Assembly: GCF_001717955.1 (NCBI RefSeq)
Contig: NZ_CP014168.1
Location: 4,061,501-4,125,500, forward strand
Source of the DNA: Sphingomonas panacis
GTDB taxonomy: Bacteria > Pseudomonadota > Alphaproteobacteria > Sphingomonadales > Sphingomonadaceae
Direction of reading: 5' to 3'
DNA length: 64,000 nt
Shown here: positions 21,751 to 29,473 of the stretch, one piece after another
How the letters are laid out: the number at the start of each line of letters is the position of its first letter
Numbering within the stretch: the stretch's first letter is position 1
Translations under genes and position numbers: made by a program
The notes under the pieces: generated by a model
The model's database searches: none
The model's input: the letters and a program-made list of their open reading frames with translations, nothing else
Told to the model about the DNA's origin: nothing

Positions 21751-22674
21751 ATGAGGACGGACCTGAACTATCTGCCGGCCGCCAAGCTGCGCGAGCTCGA
21801 TCGTGTCGTGGAGATGATCTTCCAGGGGTTTCGCGAGGCGACGCAGAATGCGACCGGGCGGCGTCAAAAGGCAGCGCGGATCCTCAAGATCATCCTGTTC
21901 GGATCCTATGCCCGGGGCGACTGGGTCGATGCTCCGCTCGACGCTAACCAGTACAAGTCCGACTATGACATTCTGATCATCGTCAACCAGGCCGAATTGG
22001 CAGACAGGGCCGATTATTGGGAAGAGACCGAGCAGCGTCTGGTCGATGCCTATCTTTACGAGAAGGTCATCCGGACGCCGGCCAATTTCATCGTCCACTC
22101 GCTCCATGAGGTCAATGATGCGCTGTCGCATGGCCGACTGATCTTCAGGGAGATCGTCAAGGACGGGATCGCGCTCTACCAGTCCGATGACAGGGAGCTG
22201 GCCACCTTCAATCCCAAGACTCCTGAGGATGTCTATCTCGCCGCGAAGGACTATTTCGAGGAATATATGGGGCATTCGCAGAGCTTCTATCGAGGGTTTC
22301 AGCATGCGGTTGGCGATGGAGATCTTAAGAAGGCTGCGTTCGATCTGCATCAGGCGACCGAGCCGCTCTATCAGTGCGTGATGCTCGTGTTGACGCTCTA
22401 CACCCCGTTCGATCATAACATCAATTTCCTCCGCTCCCTTGCGGAAGGTCTGGATCACAGTCTCTTCAACGTGTGGCCGCGCGGGACGCGTGCCGAACGC
22501 GCGATGTATCAGAAGCTCAAGGATGCCTATCGCAAGGCGCGCTACTCAAAACATTATGAGATTTCGAGAGAGGAACTGGACTGGTTGGGAGGCCGGGTCG
22601 AGGATCTGGGGCGAAAGGTACACGATATCTGCACGCGGCGTCTTGAGGACCTGCAAAAGGCTATTCCTGCGTGA
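21751..22674 (+). CDS. Nucleotidyltransferase-HEPN fusion protein
   Basis: 307 residues. The N-terminal half is a minimal nucleotidyltransferase: FGSYARGDW, then SDYDILIIV with the catalytic Asp pair. The C-terminal half is a HEPN domain (FDLHQATEPLYQCVMLVLTLYTPFDHN) with an R-x6-H motif in RKARYSKH. In type VII toxin-antitoxin systems these two parts are usually separate genes, the MNT antitoxin adding nucleotides to the HEPN RNase. Here they are fused in one chain. The gene starts 52 bases after VapC on the same strand, with ATG at 21751. It may be a self-controlled RNase or act in antiphage defence; this is inference. Confidence 0.82.
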   Translation: MRTDLNYLPAAKLRELDRVVEMIFQGFREATQNATGRRQKAARILKIILFGSYARGDWVDAPLDANQYKSDYDILIIVNQAELADRADYWEETEQRLVDAYLYEKVIRTPANFIVHSLHEVNDALSHGRLIFREIVKDGIALYQSDDRELATFNPKTPEDVYLAAKDYFEEYMGHSQSFYRGFQHAVGDGDLKKAAFDLHQATEPLYQCVMLVLTLYTPFDHNINFLRSLAEGLDHSLFNVWPRGTRAERAMYQKLKDAYRKARYSKHYEISREELDWLGGRVEDLGRKVHDICTRRLEDLQKAIPA

Positions 22675-22740
22675 TACCGTCAGCCGTCCCGTTGCAACAG
22701 TCGTACAATTGCTGCGGAGATTCCAAAGAACGCTACCGAG

Positions 22741-22944
22741 TTAAATCAGCCGATCCGACTGCCGCGCAGGCGACCGTCGATGCAGCAAGGCAGACCGCGC
22801 CCTCGAGGCGATAGCGCCCGCATCTTGGGGACGATCAAACCGTCGACGTGCCAGTTCGTTGCCCACCGGATCCAAGACGAATGGCACCATGGATGACGAG
22901 TTCGGCCCTGCGGTAGGGAATTGCTCGCCCACAAGTGCCGTCAC
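22741..22944 (-). CDS. Possible small protein coupled to the LysR gene
   Basis: A 67-codon frame whose ATG overlaps the stop of the LysR-type gene (ATGA), which would give translational coupling. It reads MTALVGEQFPTAGPNSSS, then PFVLDPVGNELARRRFDRP and a basic tail. There is no domain or transmembrane segment I recognise. The overlap is the only positive evidence, so this is a weak call. Confidence 0.3.
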   Translation of the reverse strand: MTALVGEQFPTAGPNSSSMVPFVLDPVGNELARRRFDRPQDAGAIASRARSALLHRRSPARQSDRLI

Positions 22945-23858
22945 GCATCACAGGAGATAAGCGCAGTCTTCGCGGCACTGATCACCGCGCGATTTAGTTC
23001 TGCCAGTGCACGCGCGAACAAACGAGAATATTGCCAGTAGAGTTTGACATCCAGAACGCGGGTTGGTTGCAACGCTATCAAAGCGCCATTTTGGATATGC
23101 CGCTCCGCAAGCAGGTGCGGCACCATACCCCATCCGAGGCCTGCCAGCAGGAGGTCGATAAAGCCCTGCGTCGAGGGGACCCAGTGGGTCGGAGGGAGAT
23201 GGGCGACGCTTAATATTTCCGACGCCCATCGAGTCTGAAGCGCATCGTCACGATCGGTGCGCAGCATCGGCGCAGATGCCAGGCTGCGTTCACTGACGCC
23301 ATCCGGGAAGTATCGGCGATGCAGATCAGGTTCCGCAACGGCGACATATCTCAATGCGCCCAAGCAGACCGTACGGCAGCCCGGCGCCGGCACGGGATCG
23401 GCGGTGACCGCTGCGAGGACCTCCCCTGACCTAAGTTTTGCCGCCGTTTGATCCTCCCCTGCCAGTTTCAGGTCGAGCAGCGCGTCGGAATGACGCGTGA
23501 ACGACGCTGCGGCAGATGGAAACCAAGTGCTGAGGCTGTCGCCGTTAACGGCAACACTGATCGTGAGGCCTGGTGCGGATGGCTCGGTAGAAAGCTTCGG
23601 AAGGATTGCGATCATGTCACTCTCCAGGAGCCTTACCTGAGCGAAATGAGCGCAGAGTCTGGCACCTGTCGCTGTGGCCTTACACGGCTGCCCCCTCACC
23701 ACCAGAACGGCGCCGAGCCTTTCTTCGAGCGATTTTACCCGCTGCGAGACAGCAGATGGGGTGACACCGAGGACGGAAGCAGCGCGCTCAAAGCTGCCCT
23801 CTCGGACAACTGCGGCAACCGCCGCTAGCGCAGGATATTCCAGAGCGGGATTAGCCAT
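22941..23858 (-). CDS. ArgP/LysG-like LysR transcription regulator
   Basis: 305 residues. The N-terminal helix-turn-helix reads YPALAAVAAVVREGSFERAASVLGVTPSAVSQRVKSLEERLG, with the QRVKSLEE pattern typical of ArgP/LysG/IciA regulators. The effector domain includes LSTWFPS and GLGWGMVPHLL, also typical of that subfamily. ArgP proteins sense lysine or arginine and activate an adjacent amino-acid exporter. Here the gene is divergent from the oxidase-exporter-methyltransferase cluster and only about 20 bases separate the two starts, so they share a control region. I infer that it controls that cluster in response to an amino acid or the cluster product. Confidence 0.85.
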   Translation of the reverse strand: MANPALEYPALAAVAAVVREGSFERAASVLGVTPSAVSQRVKSLEERLGAVLVVRGQPCKATATGARLCAHFAQVRLLESDMIAILPKLSTEPSAPGLTISVAVNGDSLSTWFPSAAASFTRHSDALLDLKLAGEDQTAAKLRSGEVLAAVTADPVPAPGCRTVCLGALRYVAVAEPDLHRRYFPDGVSERSLASAPMLRTDRDDALQTRWASEILSVAHLPPTHWVPSTQGFIDLLLAGLGWGMVPHLLAERHIQNGALIALQPTRVLDVKLYWQYSRLFARALAELNRAVISAAKTALISCDA

Positions 23859-23878
23859 ACTTACTTTGCATAAGGAGA

Positions 23879-24667
23879 ATGAAATTCACTAACATGCGTC
23901 CCCGCGCCATCTCAAGCGAAATCGATTTGCCGTCCCTGCGGCTTGAGAGGTACTTTGTGGAAAGTTCATCATCACTCACCGAGATCCTGGACCTCGAAAA
24001 TCTGACTTTTACCTCAGCAGTGAAGGACCGGCTGTCCGATCTTAGCAGGTTCAGCGATACGTTTCTCGACTGGCTGATGATCGAGCACTATCAGTTCTCA
24101 GCGCGCAATACCGGGTTTCTGGCGGCCGCTGCGGATGTCGCTCAAAAGTTCACAAATACCGACATCGAAGGCGAACTACGGCGCAATCTCGCCGAGGAGA
24201 ATAGCCACGCAGCCATGTACAAGCGGGCGCTGGCCGATATCCGTGTCGATGTCGATAATCGCATCGAGTTTCCGCCAACGCCCTATTTCTTCTATCGCAT
24301 CGCGAAGCTGATCGGCGAGGATCCGTCTCGGATGCTCGGTGCAATGTACGCGACAGAAACAGCCGCGATCTTTGAACATGAGGTTTTCCGCGACATCTCA
24401 AAGGAGGTCATCGTTCGTCGCCACCTCTCTTCGGAGGGAAGAGGGCTTCAATATTTCCACGATATGCATCTGGGTGGCGTGGAACAGAGTCACAAGGATG
24501 AGCTCGGGATCTTCATGGTGGGAATGAAGGTCGAAGACCAGGGTGCGGCCGAAGGTTCGATAGATGCTGCGTTAGCGCTCCAGGGCGGGCGAAGCGCGAT
24601 CGATGCGATGCGGCAGTGGTGGCAGGACCTCCTGTCGCAGGCCACCGAGGTCCGCATCGCGGCATGA
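23879..24667 (+). CDS. Haem-oxygenase-like diiron oxidase
   Basis: 262 residues, mostly helical, with metal-ligand patterns of the haem-oxygenase-like diiron oxidase/oxygenase superfamily (iron-containing redox enzyme family; relatives include CADD, UndA, BesC and SznF). Candidate ligands are Glu69-His70 (MIEHYQFSARN), Glu107 and His110 (AEENSH), Glu160 (ATETAAIFEH), and His194/His197/His205 (FHDMHLGG, EQSH). No TenA catalytic Cys is evident. It is the first gene of a plus-strand cluster with an RhtA-type exporter and a PRMT-like methyltransferase. The substrate is probably an amino acid or derivative; the exact reaction cannot be told from sequence. Confidence 0.78.
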   Translation: MKFTNMRPRAISSEIDLPSLRLERYFVESSSSLTEILDLENLTFTSAVKDRLSDLSRFSDTFLDWLMIEHYQFSARNTGFLAAAADVAQKFTNTDIEGELRRNLAEENSHAAMYKRALADIRVDVDNRIEFPPTPYFFYRIAKLIGEDPSRMLGAMYATETAAIFEHEVFRDISKEVIVRRHLSSEGRGLQYFHDMHLGGVEQSHKDELGIFMVGMKVEDQGAAEGSIDAALALQGGRSAIDAMRQWWQDLLSQATEVRIAA

Positions 24668-24772
24668 TGGGCCGGCACATGCAATGCGACGCCAGCTTCC
24701 GAAACCTGCTACAGGATCACAGCTTCCCGACAAAGGGCGCGGGCGGCAGTCCACACCTATTTGGGCGAATTG

Positions 24773-25645
24773 ATGAAGCCAGCAACAGCGCGCTCGCCTT
24801 TGGTGCCAGTCATCGCCCTTCTGCTCGCGATGGTATCGATTCAGGGCGGTGCAGCACTCGCGAAGCAGTTGTTTCCCTATGTTGGGGCGCAAGGCGCGAC
24901 GGCCCTACGGCTTGGCATTGCGGCTGCGATGTTGCTTGCCCTTTGGCGACCCTGGCGCGTTCCGGTGACGAGGGCTGCGCTCAGACCCATCCTGATCTAT
25001 GGTGTGGCGTTGGGCGGGATGAACCTGCTGTTTTACATGGCGATCCGCACCACGCCGCTCGCGATCGCTGTCGCGCTCGAATTCGTCGGACCACTCGCCG
25101 TAGCCCTGTTCAGTTCGCGGCGCCTAGTCGATTTGGTCTGGGTGGCTCTGGCCATTTGCGGAATCTTTCTCCTGTTGCCGGGAAGTTTTGGCGCGACGCC
25201 TCTCGATCCGACGGGCGCCATATTGGCGCTTGGTGCAGGCGCTTGCTGGGCAATCTATATCCTCAGCGGCAAGCGGGCAGCCGCGTCGGGCGGCCGACCG
25301 GCGGTTGCTTATGGAACGACTATAGCGGCGCTTTTTGTCATGCCGATCGGCGTCGCTCACGCTGGCACAGGCCTCTTCTCGATCGAAATCCTGCCTTTGG
25401 CCTTGGCAGTGGCGCTCCTCACAAGTGCGATCCCCTACTCGTTGGAGATGCTTGCGCTCGATCGCCTTTCCACGCGGGTTTTCGGAATTCTGACGAGCAT
25501 GGAGCCAGCGCTGGCGTCGATATCGGCCCTCCTCATCCTGGGAGAGCGTCTGTCAATCATGCAGGTCGCAGGAGTTGGCACGATCATGGCAGCGTCTATC
25601 GGCGTCATCATGACGCGCAATTCGGTGGTTCCAGTGCCAGCGTAG
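24773..25645 (+). CDS. RhtA-type EamA/DMT amino-acid exporter
   Basis: About 290 residues with ten predicted transmembrane helices in two EamA repeats (for example LVPVIALLLAMVSIQGGAAL, ILIYGVALGGMNLLFYMAI, GAILALGAGACWAIYIL, LALAVALLTSAIPYSLEMLAL). The block SIQGGAALAKQLFP and the SAIPYSLEM sequence match the threonine/homoserine exporter RhtA. I chose ATG 24773; an upstream TTG at 24761 is also in frame. It is very likely the efflux pump for the product of the neighbouring oxidase and methyltransferase, in keeping with an ArgP-like regulator next door. Confidence 0.85.
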   Translation: MKPATARSPLVPVIALLLAMVSIQGGAALAKQLFPYVGAQGATALRLGIAAAMLLALWRPWRVPVTRAALRPILIYGVALGGMNLLFYMAIRTTPLAIAVALEFVGPLAVALFSSRRLVDLVWVALAICGIFLLLPGSFGATPLDPTGAILALGAGACWAIYILSGKRAAASGGRPAVAYGTTIAALFVMPIGVAHAGTGLFSIEILPLALAVALLTSAIPYSLEMLALDRLSTRVFGILTSMEPALASISALLILGERLSIMQVAGVGTIMAASIGVIMTRNSVVPVPA

Positions 25646-25657
25646 CGGCACGCTGAA

Positions 25658-26677
25658 ATGTGGACGGCCGAGCCCTCTCGCGCTGTGTTTGATCGCGCGT
25701 TTCATAGCTGGCGCACGCAGGTCACCTGCAGACCGACCATTGGCGAATATCCAGTTTATGACGATCACCTATATCGGTGGTTGCTCGAAGATCATGAGCG
25801 CATGCAGGCCTACCGGCGCGCGATCGAAGCCGCTGCGCCGGGGCGGCGTATTGTAGATCTAGGGACAGGGGCGGACGCTCCGCTGGCGATCATGTGTGCG
25901 AAGGCCGGGGCATCCCATGTAGATGCCATCGAGGTCATGCCAGACTCTGCCGCCGCCGCGCGACGCCGTATCGCGCAATTGGGCCTCGACGGGCAGATTG
26001 ACGTGCATTGCGGGTCGTCTTCGACTGTGACCCTCGATCAGCCGGCGGACCTTTGCGTATCCGAGATCATCGGAATGATCGCCGGCGCGGAAGGCGTGAC
26101 CGCAGCTTTGAAGGATGCAAAACGCCTGCTTGGTCCCGGTGGCCGCATGCTCCCTAGCCGATGCATCACCTGGTTCGCCCCGGCTGAGGCGGCGTCACCC
26201 GTCTATGTCGATGAGGACTGCACGGCGGTCGCGGATCACTACGCAGAGCGCATATACAGGTCGATCGGCCATAGGTTTCCCCTTACCCGGATTGTCACCT
26301 TTAACTTTCCGGAAGCCAATCTGCTCGCGGCAAAGAAACCTTTTGAAGATCTGGACTTCAATACAGACTCGATCGAGCAGGCCTCGGACAGTGTGACGTT
26401 CACAACGATGAAGGCCGGCCGATGTGAAGGGTTCGTTCTTTGGATCGAGCTACACGTCGATGCTGATAATATCGTGAGTTCGTGGCAGGGCTCCTCTTGG
26501 GCCCCAGTGTTTCTGGCAATGCCGCCCGTCATGGTGGCGCCGGGGGACTCGATCGCGGTCAACCTATCCCGATTCGTGAAAAGACCTGGCGAGAACCCGA
26601 GCTACGAGATCATTGGCAATATTTACCGAGGTGGACGCCGCACTGGCAGCGTTGAGATCCTCTCTCACTATACCTAG
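25658..26677 (+). CDS. PRMT-like SAM-dependent methyltransferase
   Basis: 339 residues. SAM-binding motif I is VDLGTGADAPL (about residues 66-76), the acidic post-I residue is in VDAIEVMPD, and a double-E-loop-like VSEIIGMIAGAEG follows, as in protein arginine methyltransferases. A beta-barrel C-terminal part completes the PRMT-like fold (FVLWIELHVD, SWAPVFLAMPPVMVAPGDSI, which resembles the THW-loop region context). In this cluster it may methylate a guanidino or amino group on a small molecule rather than a protein. It starts 12 bases after the exporter gene and ends 3 bases before the porin gene, so it is tightly operonic. Confidence 0.8.
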   Translation: MWTAEPSRAVFDRAFHSWRTQVTCRPTIGEYPVYDDHLYRWLLEDHERMQAYRRAIEAAAPGRRIVDLGTGADAPLAIMCAKAGASHVDAIEVMPDSAAAARRRIAQLGLDGQIDVHCGSSSTVTLDQPADLCVSEIIGMIAGAEGVTAALKDAKRLLGPGGRMLPSRCITWFAPAEAASPVYVDEDCTAVADHYAERIYRSIGHRFPLTRIVTFNFPEANLLAAKKPFEDLDFNTDSIEQASDSVTFTTMKAGRCEGFVLWIELHVDADNIVSSWQGSSWAPVFLAMPPVMVAPGDSIAVNLSRFVKRPGENPSYEIIGNIYRGGRRTGSVEILSHYT

Positions 26678-26680
26678 CCG

Positions 26681-27406
26681 GTGACAGTCTGTCGGCCAGA
26701 TGCGAGGCAGGCATGCGCTCGATGGGGCTGTCACACCGTCGGCGCCATGGCTGGACTGGTCCTTCTGGTAGTGCCATCATCCTTGCGAGCCCAAGGCGGC
26801 CCCGTCTCTGCGGAGATCGCAGTTGTTTCGGACTATCGCTTTAGGGGCGTGAGCGCATCGGAACGAGGTCCCGCTCTGCAGGGGAGCATCGACGCACGAA
26901 GCAGCAACGGATTTGTTGCTGGGATCTGGGCATCGACGATTGCCGATTATCACGGTTCCAACGTGGAGCTGGACATCTATGCCGGGGTTCGCCGAAAGCT
27001 CGGGGGTTTCGACATAACGCTGACTGCCTATGGCTTTGTGTACCCGGGCGGCAAGCGGGTAAACACCTATGACTTCGAGGCCTTGATCATACGCGACTTC
27101 GGGGTCGGGTCGAGTGAGACGCTCATAGCGGTCGCTCCCGGCCAAGCAAATTCGAGGCGCACAAACTTGTACATCGCCGAGACAATTGCCATCCCTGTTT
27201 GGCATGACGGCCCCGCGGCGCGCGCGCATCTGGGCTGGGAAGACGGAATGGTCCACTCTAAATGGGATATGAGCTTCGGCGTCATTCAGAACTTCGACGC
27301 ATTCCAGCTATCGCTTATGTATGTCGTCACAAACTATGCTGGACATGATCAGGCCAGCACCAACGGTCAGGCTGGCCTGGTCGGTTCCGTCAGGGTAAAA
27401 TTCTAA
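26681..27406 (+). CDS. TorF-family outer-membrane porin
   Basis: 241 residues from GTG 26681; the alternative ATG at 26747 would leave a signal peptide without a basic N-region, so GTG is preferred. After a signal sequence (GLVLLVVPSSLRAQ) come alternating beta-strands typical of TorF/Gcw_chp proteins: AEIAVVSDYRFRGVSASE at the start, then VELDIYAGVRRKLGGFDITL, and a C-terminal GLVGSVRVKF ending in Phe as BAM substrates do. It likely forms a small outer-membrane channel, and as last gene of the cluster may let the exported product out of the periplasm. Confidence 0.8.
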   Translation: MTVCRPDARQACARWGCHTVGAMAGLVLLVVPSSLRAQGGPVSAEIAVVSDYRFRGVSASERGPALQGSIDARSSNGFVAGIWASTIADYHGSNVELDIYAGVRRKLGGFDITLTAYGFVYPGGKRVNTYDFEALIIRDFGVGSSETLIAVAPGQANSRRTNLYIAETIAIPVWHDGPAARAHLGWEDGMVHSKWDMSFGVIQNFDAFQLSLMYVVTNYAGHDQASTNGQAGLVGSVRVKF

Positions 27407-27756
27407 TTCCAGCCGCCCGGGGGGCAACGTGTCGGCGTGGAAAACGGCATGTAGCTACCGCTAACAGGACTCCCACATTGAGCGGAAAACCTGTGTATCG
27501 CCTATCTTAGTTGCGGAAAACGCCGCGCTGTTCCCCACTCCCGCCGTTTGACTCTTGCGAGCGTGCTGCGTTGCGGTAATGTGACAGGTGCAGGGGCGAG
27601 AATGCCGGCGCCGGCCCTGTGGATCATCCAGCCAGGCATCACTACGCCCGTGCCGTGTGTCGGGTGGCCGGAGTTCGCTCCAGGCGTCGCTAGCTCGTCG
27701 TAAGCACCGGTTGCCGGGGCACGGCATCTGTCGGCCCGACGAGGCCAAGTGCATCA
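27407..27756. other. Intergenic region upstream of the ECF sigma gene
   Basis: 350 bp with GC-rich composition. I see a CCGCCCGGGGGGC stretch just after the porin stop, perhaps part of a terminator but without a T-run, and no convincing gene. It probably contains the promoter of the sigma-FecR-TonB receptor-isopeptidase genes. Confidence 0.4.
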
Positions 27757-28344
27757 ATGTCCCCGCCTATCGCCAATCGTGGGCTCCCCGGCGAGCCTTC
27801 TGAACCCATAGTCGTGTCTTGCGGCGAGGATAGCAATGAGGCGCGCGCTCCCTTTGATCTGGACGGTATGTATCGCGAGCAGGCCCCTCGCCTCACACGA
27901 TTCTTTCGCCGGCAGTTGCGAGAGCACGATGAGCCTCAGGATCTGGTGCAGGAAGCCTTCGCGCGACTTGCGTCGTTCATGTCACGAGAGACGCTTAGCA
28001 ACCCCGCTCCATATCTACAGCGTATCGCGCGCAATCTTCTTTTCGAGCGAACACGTCGGCGCAAATCGCGGATGGCGGCCTTCCACGTCCCGATCGGTGA
28101 AGGGATGGACCCGGCGATCGGCCCCGATCAAGCCCATCGTATCGAGGCGGAAGACGTGATGCGCGTGTACCGCCAGGCCCTTGCCGAACTGCCTGAGAAG
28201 ACTCGCACGGTCTTTCTACTCCATCGTGTCGATGAGCTGACATATAAGGAAATTGGCGAGCGACTTGGCATCAGCGTTCCGACCGTCCAATATCATGTTG
28301 CGCGGGCTCTCGCCCACATCGATGCCGCTCTGGAACAAGAATGA
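27757..28344 (+). CDS. ECF sigma factor, FecI-like
   Basis: 195 residues. Region 2 reads YREQAPRLTRFFRRQLREHDEPQDLVQEAFARL and NPAPYLQRIARNLLFERTRRR; region 4 reads LAELPEKTRTVFLLHRVDELTYKEIGERLGISVPTVQYHVARAL. The stop overlaps the FecR gene start (ATGA). This is the FecI-FecR-FecA arrangement, in which substrate binding to the outer-membrane receptor signals through FecR to free the sigma factor. The target promoter is presumably that of the receptor and isopeptidase genes. The start at 27757 is tentative since the ribosome binding site is weak. Confidence 0.9.
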   Translation: MSPPIANRGLPGEPSEPIVVSCGEDSNEARAPFDLDGMYREQAPRLTRFFRRQLREHDEPQDLVQEAFARLASFMSRETLSNPAPYLQRIARNLLFERTRRRKSRMAAFHVPIGEGMDPAIGPDQAHRIEAEDVMRVYRQALAELPEKTRTVFLLHRVDELTYKEIGERLGISVPTVQYHVARALAHIDAALEQE

Positions 28345-29414
28345 CCGCAGGCAAGGACGAAATACCCCAAGGGGGCCAGTTGCGTGATGAAGCCGCCAAC
28401 TGGTTTGCGATCATGCGCGGCCCAGAGGCGGACGATCGGCGTGCCGAGTTCGAGGCGTGGCTTGCACGCGGTGCTCTGCATCGGACAGCTTACAACCGGA
28501 TTGCCGAAACATTCAGCCTCGGCAAGGGCTTGAAACAGCCCTCTGAAGATGGAGATGCCGTTCGGGAGTCCGACCGTGACCCACCTTCGAAAGGAGGCCG
28601 CCGCCTTGCCGCCAGGGGCCTCGCGGTCGCGTTGATCGCCGGCGCAGCTGTACTCGGAAGCCATTTTCTTCGACCTGTCCCCTCAGAGCAGCAGGTTTCG
28701 GACGTCCAAGCGGGAGCGAGACCCTCACCCGGCCAGCTTGCGACGAGGATTGGCGAGATCAAGAGTTTCCCTCTTGCCGACGGCTCGACGGTCACGCTCG
28801 ACAGTGACAGCCTCGTGCTGGTTTCGATCTCGGGCATTCGGCGTGATCTGCATCTTACGCGGGGCCGTGCACGCTTCACGGTGGCCCACGATGCGCGCCC
28901 GTTCGTCGTCGCCGTCGTCGGTGGTACTGTGACCGCCCGCGGCACCGTGTTCGACGTCGCCGTGGATCGGGAGGATCGGGTAACTGTGCGGCTGTTGCGC
29001 GGAAGCGTCGATGTCGAGATCCGCCAGAAGTCGGCAAATGCCGCCTCTCAGAGTGATATTCAACGCATGACGGTCGGAGAGGTCGTGACCTTCGGAGCGG
29101 CTGCCCCGGTCAAGCAGCAACAGTCACCCCTCAAGAGCGCAGATTGGCCCGAGGGCGTCACCGACCTCGATCGAGTGCGCCTTGCCGATCTGATTGCAGA
29201 AGCAAATCGTTACGCCACAAAGCCGCTCATGTTCGAAGCCGCCGAACTGGGCGAACGTCGGCTTTCAGGCACGTTCCGTCTTCGGGACACCCGAAAACTG
29301 GCGGAGAACATCGGTGATTTGCTTGGGTTGGCGTTGATCGACCGCGCTGACGCATTTGTCCTCGCGAAAACATGCCCCACTCCCACACGGGAAAATTGTC
29401 GCCCGCCCTCATAG
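28341..29414 (+). CDS. FecR-type anti-sigma factor
   Basis: 357 residues: an N-terminal cytosolic part (EAANWFAIMRGPEADDRRAEFEAWLARGALHRTAYNR, the DUF4880-like region), one transmembrane helix (RGLAVALIAGAAVLGSHFL, about residues 90-110) and a periplasmic FecR domain (IGEIKSFPLADGSTVTLDSDS, GGTVTARGTVFDVAVDRED, VRLLRGSVDVEI). It ends with a secretin/STN-like segment (LADLIAEANRYATKPLMF, GTFRLRDTRKLAENIGDLLGL). It relays the state of the TonB receptor encoded next to the sigma factor. Confidence 0.9.
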   Translation: MTAGKDEIPQGGQLRDEAANWFAIMRGPEADDRRAEFEAWLARGALHRTAYNRIAETFSLGKGLKQPSEDGDAVRESDRDPPSKGGRRLAARGLAVALIAGAAVLGSHFLRPVPSEQQVSDVQAGARPSPGQLATRIGEIKSFPLADGSTVTLDSDSLVLVSISGIRRDLHLTRGRARFTVAHDARPFVVAVVGGTVTARGTVFDVAVDREDRVTVRLLRGSVDVEIRQKSANAASQSDIQRMTVGEVVTFGAAAPVKQQQSPLKSADWPEGVTDLDRVRLADLIAEANRYATKPLMFEAAELGERRLSGTFRLRDTRKLAENIGDLLGLALIDRADAFVLAKTCPTPTRENCRPPS

Positions 29415-29473
29415 TCACGGCCCCGGCTGCATGACCGTCCCAGGAAGCTCGATGAGAGAGCCAAGGGGGCGAA

